A DNA stretch of 64,000 nucleotides from CAVWDU01 sp963753815 (GTDB taxonomy: Bacteria; Pseudomonadota; Gammaproteobacteria; Pseudomonadales; Halieaceae), in assembly GCA_963753815.1 (NCBI GenBank), contig CAVWDU010000003.1, forward strand, positions 496,001 to 560,000, read 5' to 3'. The notes under the pieces are model-generated. The model saw only the letters and a program-made list of their open reading frames with translations, had not been told where the DNA came from and made no database searches. This document shows positions 17,234-26,326 of this stretch, piece by piece. Positions within the stretch are counted from its first letter, which is position 1. Every line of letters begins with the position of its first letter. The translations under genes and the position numbers were made by a program.

Positions 17234-17635
17234 ATGCTGAAATCAGTCAACCTCCGCGATTACATGTTGCCAAACCCGGTCAAGGTTCGGGCCAATGACA
17301 ATGTACTGGACGCCATGCAGGTTATTATCGATAACAAGATATCGGGCGTCTGTGTCGTGGATGACGAGCGGAACCTGGTGGGAATTCTCTCCGAGCTCGA
17401 CTGTCTGCGCGCCGTACTGAGTGCCGTCTACAACAACGACAAGGTGGGGGCCGTGCACGAATACATGGCCAGCGACAACCTTGTCGTGGCCCACCCGAAC
17501 GAGGACATCGTCGACGTCGCCCAGGACATGCTGCTGAAGAACAAGCGTCGGCGGCCCGTGGTCGAAGACGGTAAATTGATCGGCCAGATCACCTGCCGGC
17601 AACTGTTGAGCGCGGTCAAGAAATTCCGCAACTGA
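17234..17635 (+). CDS. Small two-CBS-domain protein downstream of nuoN
   Basis: 133 aa, essentially one Bateman module: CBS 1 (about residues 8-60, with NDNVLDAMQVIIDNKISGV and VGILSELDCLRAV) and CBS 2 (about 75-130, with DIVDVAQDMLLKNKRRRPVV and LIGQITCRQLL). Such modules bind adenosine nucleotides and regulate a partner; no catalytic domain is attached. I start at the ATG at 17234, because GGAG at 17224-17227 is six bases upstream; the ATG at 17228 overlaps that site. The 58-bp gap from nuoN suggests co-transcription with complex I, so sensing of adenylate energy state is a reasonable but unproven guess. Confidence 0.85.
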   Translation: MLKSVNLRDYMLPNPVKVRANDNVLDAMQVIIDNKISGVCVVDDERNLVGILSELDCLRAVLSAVYNNDKVGAVHEYMASDNLVVAHPNEDIVDVAQDMLLKNKRRRPVVEDGKLIGQITCRQLLSAVKKFRN

Positions 17636-17759
17636 CCCGGACTCCGGGGTTGGGAACCTGGGTTCAGCGAGCGCACAAGGCGGTCGCAAAGCCATCGTAG
17701 CTGGCGCATAATGCGCGTCTGCAATCAATACCAGACGCCGGAAAAGCCTCACTATCGCC

Positions 17760-20093
17760 ATGCCTACATCACACGCCCGAACCCTGGCGGACGAATTGTC
17801 CGTGCGCGAGAACCAGATCAGAGCTGCTATTGAACTGCTCGACGGCGGCGCCACCGTCCCCTTCGTGGCCCGCTACCGCAAGGAGGCAACCGGCGGGCTG
17901 GACGACACCCAGTTACGCCAGCTGGACGAGCGCCTGCGCTACCTCAGAGAGCTTGATGACCGACGTGAGAGCATCCTCGGCAACCTTCGGGAACAGGGCA
18001 AGCTGACCGCTGACCTGGAATCCGGGCTGCGGGCCGCGGATTCCAAGACCCGGCTGGAAGACCTCTACCTGCCGTTCAGGCAAAAACGCCGAACTCGCGC
18101 CCAGATTGCCCGCGAAGCCGGCCTCGAACCCCTCGCGGACGCGCTGCTTGCGGATCGGTCACTGGATCCCGAACAGGCTGCGGCGGCCTATCTCGACGTC
18201 GATCGTGGCATCGAGGATACCCGGTCAGCCCTGGACGGCGCGCGGCAGATTCTCATGGAGCGTTTCGCCGAGGACGCTGATCTCGCCGCCGCGGCCCGTG
18301 ACTTTCTGGCAGAGAACGCACTGCTGGCGGCCAACGTGGTCACGGGGAAGGAGGAGGAAGGCGCCAAATTCAGCGACTACTTCGAACACACAGAGCCACT
18401 CGCAAGCGTCCCGTCACATCGTGCGCTCGCCATGTTCAGGGGCCGCAACGAGGGGGTCCTGCAGCTGCACCTCGTGATGAGCGGTGACGAAGCGCCGGAG
18501 GCCACCCACCCCTGTGAGGGGATGGTCGCCCGGCACTGGGGCCTCGAGAGTATCTGCGGCGATACCGCCCCGGGGTCTCAATGGCTGGCCACCACGCTGA
18601 GGTGGACCTGGCGGGTCAAGCTGTTCACCCGCCTGCAGACCGATCTGTTGGGAGAGCTGCGAGCGCGCGCCGAGGCCGAGGCCATCCGGGTGTTTGCAAA
18701 CAACCTCAAGGACCTGTTGATGGCGGCGCCGGCAGGCCAGAGGCCCACCATCGGCCTGGACCCCGGTCTGCGCACGGGCGTGAAGGTCGCCGTGGTGGAC
18801 GGTACCGGCAGGTTACTCGACCACGCCACCATCTACCCGCACGCGCCGCGGAGTCGCACCGGCGAGGCACGGGCGACTCTGGGCGCACTGATCGAAAAAC
18901 ATGGCGCCGAATTGATTGCTATCGGCAATGGTACGGCAAGCCGCGAGACCGACAGGTTCGTGGGTGAACTGCTCTCCGACCGCAGTGAACTCAACTGCCG
19001 CAAGGTGATGGTCAGCGAAGCGGGAGCTTCGGTCTACTCCGCGTCCGCGTTCGCCGCTGCCGAATTCCCGGATCTCGATGTCACTATCCGGGGCGCGGTC
19101 TCCATCGCCCGCCGGCTGCAGGACCCGTTGGCGGAACTGGTGAAGATCGAACCCCGGTCGATCGGGGTCGGCCAGTACCAGCACGACGTCAGCCAGGTCC
19201 AGCTCGGACGACAACTCGACTCGGCGGTGGAGGATTGCGTCAACGCAGTCGGTGTCGACGTCAATACCGCCTCAGTACCTTTGTTGGCGCGCGTGTCCGG
19301 TCTCAACCAGGGAATCGCGGAGAACATCGTCGCCTTGCGCGACCAAGAGGGCGGCTTCGCCAATCGCCGGGCCCTGCTGGGCGTTAGCCGCTTTGGCGAG
19401 CGCACCTTTGAACAGGCGGCCGGCTTCCTGCGGATCATGGACGGCGACAATCCACTGGATGCGTCTGCCGTGCATCCTGAATCCTATGGCGTCGTCGAAC
19501 ACATCGCCGCACGCGAGGCCCGGCCAATCCCATCCATGCTCGGCGATTCGGCGTTCCTGGGAAGTCTTCGGGCCGCGGACTACGTGTCTGCGGGCGCCGG
19601 TCTCGAGACGGTCAGTGACATTCTCCAGGAGCTGAACAAACCCGGACGTGATCCCCGCCCCGAATTCCGGGTGGCCGCGTTCAGGGAAGGCGTGGAGACA
19701 ATGGCCGACCTCCAGGCCGGCATGGTGCTGGAGGGCACGGTGACCAATGTCACTAATTTCGGCGCGTTCGTCGACATCGGCGTCCACCAGGACGGCCTCG
19801 TGCACATCTCCGCCCTGGCAGACCGGTTTGTGAAGGACCCGCGGGAGGTGGTCAAGGCCGGGGATATCGTCCGGGTCAAGGTCATGGAGGTCGAGCCCGA
19901 ACGTCGCCGCATCGGCCTGTCCATGCGCCTCGGTGACGAGCCGGGTGAATCACGACAGCGGCAGGGCAAACGAAACCAGAAGCCTGGCTCAAAGCCGCGC
20001 GAGCGGGGAAAAAAGGAGCGGGACAAAAAACAGCCGCCACCTGCGGGTAATGCCTTCGCCAACGCGTTTGCCCGGGCCAGGAAGGAACGCTAG
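17760..20093 (+). CDS. tex: Tex family RNA-binding transcription accessory protein
   Basis: 777 aa, as usual for Tex (Spt6-related). Domain order as seen: N-terminal helical Tex_N (ENQIRAAIELLDGGATVPFVARYRKE-type region), a YqgF/RuvX-like RNase H fold (GLDPGLRTGVKVAVVDGTG, about residues 337-355), helix-hairpin-helix repeats (VNAVGVDVNTAS, ISLL-type loops) and a C-terminal S1 RNA-binding domain (LEGTVTNVTNFGAFVDIGVHQDGLVHIS, about 655-682). The tail is Lys/Arg-rich. It binds nucleic acid and affects transcription and stress tolerance; no enzyme activity is established. It probably has its own promoter in the 124-bp gap after the CBS gene. Confidence 0.95.
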   Translation: MPTSHARTLADELSVRENQIRAAIELLDGGATVPFVARYRKEATGGLDDTQLRQLDERLRYLRELDDRRESILGNLREQGKLTADLESGLRAADSKTRLEDLYLPFRQKRRTRAQIAREAGLEPLADALLADRSLDPEQAAAAYLDVDRGIEDTRSALDGARQILMERFAEDADLAAAARDFLAENALLAANVVTGKEEEGAKFSDYFEHTEPLASVPSHRALAMFRGRNEGVLQLHLVMSGDEAPEATHPCEGMVARHWGLESICGDTAPGSQWLATTLRWTWRVKLFTRLQTDLLGELRARAEAEAIRVFANNLKDLLMAAPAGQRPTIGLDPGLRTGVKVAVVDGTGRLLDHATIYPHAPRSRTGEARATLGALIEKHGAELIAIGNGTASRETDRFVGELLSDRSELNCRKVMVSEAGASVYSASAFAAAEFPDLDVTIRGAVSIARRLQDPLAELVKIEPRSIGVGQYQHDVSQVQLGRQLDSAVEDCVNAVGVDVNTASVPLLARVSGLNQGIAENIVALRDQEGGFANRRALLGVSRFGERTFEQAAGFLRIMDGDNPLDASAVHPESYGVVEHIAAREARPIPSMLGDSAFLGSLRAADYVSAGAGLETVSDILQELNKPGRDPRPEFRVAAFREGVETMADLQAGMVLEGTVTNVTNFGAFVDIGVHQDGLVHISALADRFVKDPREVVKAGDIVRVKVMEVEPERRRIGLSMRLGDEPGESRQRQGKRNQKPGSKPRERGKKERDKKQPPPAGNAFANAFARARKER

Positions 20094-20129
20094 CCCGCGA
20101 GAATCATCGAACGGGGGCTGTCGTCGGAG

Positions 20130-20178
20130 ACGTGCGGCGCGGCGAAGTGTGGCCGGCCAGGTGCGGCCGGCCAGGTGC
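20130..20178. repeat. Degenerate 14-bp GC repeat array, copy A
   Basis: About three 14-bp units in the gap between the convergent tex and lipoprotein genes. The clearest are 20145-20158 and 20159-20172 (AGGTGCGGCCGGCC), flanked by partial units. The same unit, with one base changed and in the opposite orientation, is repeated four times exactly at 62372-62427. Confidence 0.7.
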
Positions 20179-20233
20179 TGACAGCGACCAAACGTGCTGG
20201 CATAGCAACCAACAGCGGTCCCTGGGGATGTCA

Positions 20234-21172
20234 TTACTCGGCCCGGCCCTCCCATATCCAGCGACTGCCATCAAGCACCAGCGTCGCTTCCAGTCCGCTG
20301 CTGCGGTCGCGCAGCCAGGGTGCCAGTTGCTGCAACAGGCCGGGGTTGGCGTACAGCAGGGGCAGGCGTGACAGCACGGTGTCGCCGGGGGTGTTCAGGG
20401 TGACGAAGTGCTCCGTCTCGCCGGGGGTGGGGCGAATCTCGAGTGCGTCCCATTCCACCGATGCACCGTGCAGTCGCTGCCACGCAATTTCGGTCAGCAG
20501 GTCATTCACTTCCTGGAAAAAAACCTGGCAGGCGTCGCGAAGGCGGGACAGATTGCCCGCGGTGGCAAAAAACACCTGGATACCATCGAAAACACAAACC
20601 GTGTCGTCGTCGGTGAACACCCAGGTCGGCTGCGGCGCGGACGCATCCGAGTACAGTGGCAGGCGCAGCGGCATCCGGGTCTCACTGAGCCGGGTGCAAT
20701 CGCTCACCTCACAGAACTCCAGCAACACCCGCTGTTCATAGGCAGCCTGTTGGTTGAGCCGCGGGTGCGTCAACAACACCTGGCGCCCGTTCACCCGCAC
20801 CGCTATGTCCCGAGCACGGCTCAAACCCATTTCGACGGGATAGCCGCGCTCGATATCGACCAGCATCACCTCCAGCCGGCGCGCGTACTGATCCACCGCC
20901 AACGCCCAGCCATAGAGCTTCTTTTCCGACTCATCCCCCGCCGCCTCGCTGCGTGCGAGGTCCGACTCGGCGAGATAAACAACCAGTAACCCGGTCAGCG
21001 CAGCGGAAGCGAACCGGGCGCGCGCCTCAGGCTCCGTCTCCTGCAGGGCCGCCACGGTCTTCTGGAAGCGTGACAATGAGGTGCTGTCGCCGGCTGCAGG
21101 GTTCACCTGCGGCAACAGGCAGGCGGTCAGCAGGAGCCCCAGCGCGAACCGGGCCGGCCCCGTGGGGTACAC
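20234..21172 (-). CDS. Uncharacterised lipoprotein
   Basis: Function unknown. From the GTG at 21172 the product is 312 aa and starts with a short basic region, a hydrophobic stretch and the lipobox LTAC, so it should be a lipoprotein. The open frame extends to 21316, but the upstream residues overlap the EF-hand gene and look non-coding; a TTG at 21205 is another option. The mature part is largely alpha-helical at first, then beta-rich, with a cysteine pair near CEVSDC. It closes a minus-strand run behind the membrane protein and EF-hand genes. I do not recognise the family. Confidence 0.7.
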   Translation of the reverse strand: MYPTGPARFALGLLLTACLLPQVNPAAGDSTSLSRFQKTVAALQETEPEARARFASAALTGLLVVYLAESDLARSEAAGDESEKKLYGWALAVDQYARRLEVMLVDIERGYPVEMGLSRARDIAVRVNGRQVLLTHPRLNQQAAYEQRVLLEFCEVSDCTRLSETRMPLRLPLYSDASAPQPTWVFTDDDTVCVFDGIQVFFATAGNLSRLRDACQVFFQEVNDLLTEIAWQRLHGASVEWDALEIRPTPGETEHFVTLNTPGDTVLSRLPLLYANPGLLQQLAPWLRDRSSGLEATLVLDGSRWIWEGRAE

Positions 21173-21212
21173 CGACCGGGCTGGACGGATGTCGGCCTGT
21201 TGCAAGCGTGGG

Positions 21213-21431
21213 CTAGCGCGCGCTGAACCAGCGCGAGAACTCGTCGAACTCCACGGTGCCACTGCGATCGCTGTCGATTTCCCTGAAACCGAGAACCGCG
21301 TCTTCGCCGGGCTCAAGCGCTCCCAGGGCCTCCATCAGGCTGGCAAACTCGTCGAGATCAAGCTTGCCATCGTTATTGCTGTCGAAATAATCGAAGTTTT
21401 CCTGCAGCTCTTCAGTCGAGATATCGGACAT
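21213..21431 (-). CDS. Small EF-hand calcium-binding protein
   Basis: 72 aa with two canonical 12-residue EF-hand loops: DSNNDGKLDLDE (residues 17-28) and DSDRSGTVEFDE (residues 53-64). Both have Asp or Asn at positions 1, 3 and 5, Gly at 6 and Glu at 12. There is no signal peptide, so it is a cytoplasmic calmodulin-like pair. It begins 3 bp after the stop of the membrane-protein gene, which makes co-translation likely. A calcium sensor or buffer role is inferred from the loops only. Confidence 0.88.
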   Translation of the reverse strand: MSDISTEELQENFDYFDSNNDGKLDLDEFASLMEALGALEPGEDAVLGFREIDSDRSGTVEFDEFSRWFSAR

Positions 21432-21434
21432 AAG

Positions 21435-22202
21435 TCATGGGTCCTCGCACAGGAAGATATCTTTGTAAGAAACATACATGCCTGCGTAAACGACAGGTAT
21501 GACTACCAGCAGGCCGAGACCGAAAGTCGCCACCGAGAGCAGGCCCAGCAACAACCCCAGGAGACCGTAGACCAGGAACGGCATGACATTTTTGAGGCAG
21601 CCGGAAAAGCTGAGTTTGAACGCCGAGGTGACACCCAGCCTGTCATCGAATACGAGTAGCGCCGGTGCATAGAAGAACGCCATGGCCAGGGGTACGATCA
21701 GCAGGAGCACAAGCAGCACCAGAACGGCCAACATCCCGTCGATAGCCGGTATGTCCTGGCCGTCGACAGGCGCGTCGGGAATCTCGACGCCGATGATCGC
21801 TCCGATCACGCCCACGGCCATCGCAATCGCAAACGCGAGTCCCAGGTAGAGGGCACCGGCGGATATCAGCGCGCGGGTGCGTTGCTTGAAGCCCGCAAAC
21901 AGGTGGGAAATCTCCAGGGGGCGTCCCTCGTCGAGGGACCGGCATCCCAGCATGATCCCGCCCGTGAGTACCGGCGACACCAGCGCCAGCAGCAGTGAAC
22001 CGGCCGGCAACAGGCCAAGCAGGTAGGTGAGGACCATGAACAGCAGGGCAATCCCCATCCATACCCGCGGTGCCAGGCGGAAACCGCTGAATCCGCTCTT
22101 CATCCAGGCCACGCCATGACCCGTTGGTACGGCTCTTGGCGCCATCAGCGGCGCAACAGGGGGTTCCAGGCCGGTAGGTTCGTCGTTGGTCGGTTCGGTC
22201 AT
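21435..22202 (-). CDS. BPSS1780-type multi-pass membrane protein
   Basis: 255 aa. After a ~40-residue Pro-rich cytoplasmic N-terminus come about six hydrophobic segments with the pattern of the BPSS1780 family (VAWMKSGFSGFRLAPRVWMG, then a GGIMLGCRSLDEGRP loop, FKQRTRALI, and a late AFKLSFSGCLKNVMPF). The family's function is not known. It is the first gene of a tight three-gene set with the EF-hand protein and a lipoprotein, and has a 130-bp upstream gap in which I see no clear promoter. Confidence 0.8.
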   Translation of the reverse strand: MTEPTNDEPTGLEPPVAPLMAPRAVPTGHGVAWMKSGFSGFRLAPRVWMGIALLFMVLTYLLGLLPAGSLLLALVSPVLTGGIMLGCRSLDEGRPLEISHLFAGFKQRTRALISAGALYLGLAFAIAMAVGVIGAIIGVEIPDAPVDGQDIPAIDGMLAVLVLLVLLLIVPLAMAFFYAPALLVFDDRLGVTSAFKLSFSGCLKNVMPFLVYGLLGLLLGLLSVATFGLGLLVVIPVVYAGMYVSYKDIFLCEDP

Positions 22203-22332
22203 CTGTCATAGCACCGCTGGTATCGAGGAGCAGGCGTAACGCCGCACGGGGTCTGACAAGGGTAAGTGAACTGAGGCCGCGAGTACAGAAACGCGGGCTC
22301 ACGTTCACTCCGGAAGGACCCGCCAACAGGAG

Positions 22333-22866
22333 CTATTCCGTAAAACACTCGGGGCGATTGGCCTGCAGTTTTAACAGCAGCTCCAGCGCCTGCGGGGCAA
22401 GCTCCGGCCCACTGTCACCGACTATCTTCTGCGCCATATTCCACACCAGGCTGCAGTACTGGCTGTCGAGTGCAACCGCGTAGAGTTCTTCCAATGCGGC
22501 CGCGTCTATCTGCCCCGTCGTTTCCTGGCAGGGCGCCGGCACCACGGGGCACAGGTCTTTTGCCCTCTGGTTGAGCTGGCGCCGCAGGTGACGCACATAA
22601 ACGCCGACATCGGAGCGACTCGTCTTCATCTCAGCCGCAAGCTCGGGGGGAATAGGTTCCTTGCTGCGCAAAAATGACCTCAGCGCCTCTGATCGCGCCC
22701 TCACCGCCTGACAGTCGTCCGACGCCATGCCTTCGTCATAAAGGGCGCGAACCTCGTGGTACATCCCGTAGTCGACGGGCTCGGCGTCAGGCTGCGCGGC
22801 CGCCGCACTGAAGACCCAGAGCAGCGGCAGAACAGCCCGTCGCGGCAGCCGGCGGTCAGCCGGCAC
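22333..22866 (-). CDS. Small secreted protein of unknown function
   Basis: 177 aa from the GTG at 22866. The N-terminus reads as a signal peptide (basic RRLPRR, then a hydrophobic stretch ending AAAAQ). The mature part is helical and carries five cysteines, which could pair in the periplasm. The GTG lies inside the last codons of the monooxygenase gene (11-bp overlap), so the two are probably translated together; the frame is open to 22941 but those residues overlap the monooxygenase. Family not recognised. Confidence 0.6.
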   Translation of the reverse strand: MPADRRLPRRAVLPLLWVFSAAAAQPDAEPVDYGMYHEVRALYDEGMASDDCQAVRARSEALRSFLRSKEPIPPELAAEMKTSRSDVGVYVRHLRRQLNQRAKDLCPVVPAPCQETTGQIDAAALEELYAVALDSQYCSLVWNMAQKIVGDSGPELAPQALELLLKLQANRPECFTE

Positions 22867-24484
22867 GCTTCTCGAACGCCAGCTCCGGAAAGCCCTGATT
22901 GGCTGACTCATCGAGCTTGTCGTAGTACACATTGGCGCCACCGAAATAGATCAGCACACGCGGCGGCTTGTCCTCCCGGTTGGCGCCCATCATCCACGAG
23001 TTGACCTTGTCTCCCTCTGCCATGAGTGTCTGGTTGTGTACCTCGGCGGTGTGGGCGGTCCACTCATCCTCCGCCTCCTTGCGGGGTTCACAAACGTCGT
23101 AACCCTCTGCTTCCATCTTCCTGATGCAGTTGGTTATCCAGATCACGTTCTGTTCGATGGACGTAGGCAGGTTGGCAAACGGCGCCTGCGGACCGGTAAC
23201 GATGAACATATTGGGGAAATCGGCAACGCAGACACCCATGATCGACTGGGATACCGTTTGCCACTTCTCCTTGAGCGTCTCGCCCTTGCGTCCCCGGATG
23301 GGGAAAGCCTCCAGGCCGCCAGTGTAGGCCTTGAATCCGGTGGCCAGCACGATGATATCGAAGGGGTACTCCTCCTCGGTGGTGCGGACGCCGTTTTCGG
23401 TAATCTCGACAATAGGCTCGCGGTCCTTGATATCGACGAGCCGCACGTTGTCGCGGCTGTAGGCCTCGAGGTAGCCATGGTCGAGCGGCGGGCGCTTGGC
23501 AAACAGGGGGTACTCGCCGACTTCAGGCACCAGGATATCGGCAATCTCCGGGTCTGCGATGCGCTCCCTCATCTTGTCGGTGATGAATTTCGCGGCCATC
23601 TTGTTGGCCTCAGGGTCCGCAAGCAGGTCATCGAAAGTCTCGAATACCCACCGGAAGCTGCCTTTCCAATTCTCCTCGAAAATACGCTGTCGCTCTTCCG
23701 GCGACGTGTCCACCGCGTTGCGGCCCGAGGGACCGTTGAACGCCATGCCAAACACATGATTTCGGCACTTGGCGACGATTTCGTCGTAGTGCTCCTTGAT
23801 CTCTTTTTCCCACTCCGGGGTCATCGGCTGCTGCATTGCTGGCAGGATGAAGTTGGGCGTGCGATGAAACACCGTCACCTGAGCGGCCGTCTCGGCCATC
23901 ACCGGGACCATCTGGACGGTAGTTGCACCCGCGCCGATGATGCCGACGCGCTTGCCGGCATAATCCAGGTCTTGCGGCCAGCGAGACGAGTGAAACAGAG
24001 GGCCTTTGAATTTGTCCATACCCTTGACGTTCGGTATTTCCGGCTCCGAGATCATCCCCATGGCACTGATGAAATACTTGCAGGTGTAGGTGTCTCCCGC
24101 GGCTGTACGCACCCGCCAGATACCGTCCGCGTCGGAATACTCCGCGTCGACGATCTCGGTATTCAATTGAATGTGTGGCCACATGTCGCAGGTGTCGGCG
24201 ACATACTTCATATAGTTATGCGTCTCCTCCCACCCGGGATAGCGCTTGCTCCACGACCAGTTCTGCAACAGTTCCTTGGAGAACGTCAGGCAGTAGTAGT
24301 AGCTCTCGCTGTCAGTCGCCGCACCGGGATACCGATTCCAGGTCCAGGTCCCGCCTACGTCGGCTGCCTTATCGAACACCCGGACCGAAAGTCCGGCATC
24401 GCGGAGGTAGTGGATCAGGGCGAGACCGGCAAAGCCGGCGCCAATCGCGATGGCGTCAAAGTCAGTCTGCTGATGGGTGTTCAT
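22856..24484 (-). CDS. Flavin-dependent Baeyer-Villiger monooxygenase
   Basis: 542 aa, typical for type I BVMOs. It should insert oxygen beside a ketone using FAD, NADPH and O2, giving an ester or lactone. Seen: the first Rossmann motif GAGFAG (residues 15-20), GGTWTWNRYPGAATDSES, the BVMO fingerprint F-x-G-x3-H-x3-W-P as FKGPLFHSSRWP (159-170), and a second Rossmann motif GIIGAGATT (about 181-189). A promoter is visible upstream at 24645-24672, and GATGAGGG precedes the ATG. A secreted alpha/beta hydrolase lies upstream on the same strand and could act on esters. Substrate unknown. Confidence 0.93.
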   Translation of the reverse strand: MNTHQQTDFDAIAIGAGFAGLALIHYLRDAGLSVRVFDKAADVGGTWTWNRYPGAATDSESYYYCLTFSKELLQNWSWSKRYPGWEETHNYMKYVADTCDMWPHIQLNTEIVDAEYSDADGIWRVRTAAGDTYTCKYFISAMGMISEPEIPNVKGMDKFKGPLFHSSRWPQDLDYAGKRVGIIGAGATTVQMVPVMAETAAQVTVFHRTPNFILPAMQQPMTPEWEKEIKEHYDEIVAKCRNHVFGMAFNGPSGRNAVDTSPEERQRIFEENWKGSFRWVFETFDDLLADPEANKMAAKFITDKMRERIADPEIADILVPEVGEYPLFAKRPPLDHGYLEAYSRDNVRLVDIKDREPIVEITENGVRTTEEEYPFDIIVLATGFKAYTGGLEAFPIRGRKGETLKEKWQTVSQSIMGVCVADFPNMFIVTGPQAPFANLPTSIEQNVIWITNCIRKMEAEGYDVCEPRKEAEDEWTAHTAEVHNQTLMAEGDKVNSWMMGANREDKPPRVLIYFGGANVYYDKLDESANQGFPELAFEKRAG

Positions 24485-24970
24485 AATCGGTATCCCTCAT
24501 CTTATCGAATCATGCGCTGCTGCGTGCGTTCATGTTGCTTTATGCGGAGCCGGCCGCTTCTTTGGACCACGACCACCGGTCGAGGCCGGCTACCACGGGC
24601 GTCTTACCTGACCGCAGAGTGTCCACGGCACGGCGCGTTAGCTGAGTATACTTGTTAGATGCAATCAAGCAACATCAATGCTTGAAGCCGGATACCGGGC
24701 CGGGCTCGCCGGTCAGGACGCTGGCGGCAGTGCTCGCGTAGGATCGCGAACGCATGCCCTTGTGCTCGATTGCGGATGCGAACTTGACAGATATCAGCGG
24801 CAGTACTGCCTGATTTCAGGCAACTGAACCGGGGCGGGTCGCCGCCTGGCGGCGCCGAAGTGCCACCAGGCAGCGCGATAGGTGTAGTAATTCCCTGACG
24901 ACCGCCGAATCCGCGGGCCGCAGCACACGGGTCGGCGATCGGCAGTCAGGAGCTGCCGTTCAGGGCGGAT
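24485..24970. other. 486-bp intergenic region upstream of the monooxygenase
   Basis: No gene seen. It holds the monooxygenase promoter (24645-24672) and a long leader of about 160 bases. Nearer the hydrolase stop there is a small perfect hairpin, TGCCTGATTTCAGGCA (about 24808-24823), and a GC-rich partly inverted stretch around 24840-24880. Neither has a T-run, so the hydrolase terminator is not identified. Confidence 0.45.
24645..24672 (-). promoter_or_regulatory. Sigma-70 type promoter of the monooxygenase gene
   Basis: On the minus strand TTGCTT (24667-24672) is followed after 16 bases by TATACT (24645-24650). It lies about 160 bases before the ATG of the monooxygenase in an AT-rich patch. 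No other good hexamer pair was found in this gap. Confidence 0.55.
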
Positions 24971-26326
24971 TCAGGGACAGGGCGTCGCCAGCAAGTGCCC
25001 AGTATCATCGCTGAACTGGCAGCCGAACTCGGGATCGGCCACCGCCGCCGGGTCGATGAAATCGTCACCGGCCGGTTTCACGCCGTTGTCCACCCAGTTG
25101 ACGAGATCGAAAAACGCCGTCGTCAGCTCGTTGGGGGTAAACCCGCAATGCCCAACACCGCGGATAGCCCGCTGCACGAGGTGCTCCGAATTGCCCTGGG
25201 CGAAAGCGCGCTTCGCGTACTCAACCTGGTTGAGCACCGGGACGAAAAGGTCCCCAAGATTGTGCAGGGTCAGCACGGGCATGGCGATATCGCCGGTAAT
25301 CGTAGGCACCTGGGCCAACCCCTGCTTGCGCCGGGTCTGCGGGTCGCCGGCGATCCGGAAGACCAGGTCGTTGAGTTCCTGCTCCTCAGGCGAGAGGGCC
25401 GGATCGCTATCGAACTGGTAAACTGTGTCGATGTTATCCGGTACGCTTCCCGGAGCTCGCGCCAGCGTGCCATCGCCCACCGCGAGGTCGAACAGGAAGT
25501 TACCGGGGATGTCGGAGCCATTGTCAGGGAAGGAATTCCAGAAAAACCAGGCCTCGTCAAAATTGGGCCGGTCTCCGCCGGAAATGATCTCGGTGAGATC
25601 CTTCAGGTTTGTCCCGTCTGCGTTGAGCACCACCGGCCAGCCCCCCGGGAACGCCTCAAGGTTCGACTTGATCACAGCAGCGGTGGTGAACGGGTAATTG
25701 TCATCAACCGGATAGGTGCTGCTGCCCACGCCAAGCTGCTGGGCAACCAGGTTGAAATCGAGAAAATAGTCGAAAAGCTCGTAGTCAGCCATGACACCAC
25801 ACATGGGTAAGGCGCCGTCAAACAGGTTCGGGTACTGCTCGATCAGCACGCCGGTGATATGACCACCCATGGAAAAGCCGGAAATCAGGATCTGTGACGG
25901 CTTGCTCACGATGCCATTGAAGCGCTTGATCAACTTGTGAGTGCTCTTCACGCCCGAGGCGATATCGTAGTCATTCTTGTCGTAACTGGATGCCGCCCAG
26001 GCGTAGCCCTGCGGAATGAGCACGCTGCGCAGCGGGTGCGGATCAACAGTCAGTTCGAGGCCGGTGCCGCGAAACCCGTGAGCCCAGACCACCAGGCTGC
26101 CGTTCCAGTTGTCCGGCACCTCGATCTGATAACCGGCACCTGCCAGCACGCCCCAGTAGGCCTGCGCGCCCGGCAGTGGTTCGAACGGGAGTTTGCTTTC
26201 ATCGACAAAGTACTGTGGTGGCTTGGCGGCAAAGCTGCTCCCGCTGAATGCCAGTGCCAACAACAGGGCAGGAAACGCCAGGCCTCGACTTATAATCCGT
26301 AGTGGACTCACTAAAACTCTTTTCAT
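24971..26326 (-). CDS. Secreted alpha/beta hydrolase
   Basis: 451 aa from the ATG at 26326, where a signal peptide begins (basic start, LLLALAFSGSSFAA, cleavage about residue 34). The alpha/beta hydrolase core is visible: oxyanion-hole region WAHGFRG (81-87), nucleophile elbow GFSMGG with Ser152, and a late GVGHCGF that probably supplies the catalytic His. An insertion of ~200 residues between elbow and His is rich in Asp and Pro and would form a lid or cap. The likely activity is esterase or lipase-like, outside the cytoplasm. The frame opens further upstream to 26404 but lacks a signal sequence there. Confidence 0.8.
   Translation of the reverse strand: MKRVLVSPLRIISRGLAFPALLLALAFSGSSFAAKPPQYFVDESKLPFEPLPGAQAYWGVLAGAGYQIEVPDNWNGSLVVWAHGFRGTGLELTVDPHPLRSVLIPQGYAWAASSYDKNDYDIASGVKSTHKLIKRFNGIVSKPSQILISGFSMGGHITGVLIEQYPNLFDGALPMCGVMADYELFDYFLDFNLVAQQLGVGSSTYPVDDNYPFTTAAVIKSNLEAFPGGWPVVLNADGTNLKDLTEIISGGDRPNFDEAWFFWNSFPDNGSDIPGNFLFDLAVGDGTLARAPGSVPDNIDTVYQFDSDPALSPEEQELNDLVFRIAGDPQTRRKQGLAQVPTITGDIAMPVLTLHNLGDLFVPVLNQVEYAKRAFAQGNSEHLVQRAIRGVGHCGFTPNELTTAFFDLVNWVDNGVKPAGDDFIDPAAVADPEFGCQFSDDTGHLLATPCP

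Noticed and set aside
23036..24658. 540-codon open frame opposite the monooxygenase
   Set aside because: Antisense shadow of a gene with intact FAD, NADP and BVMO motifs; its sequence has no recognisable domain.
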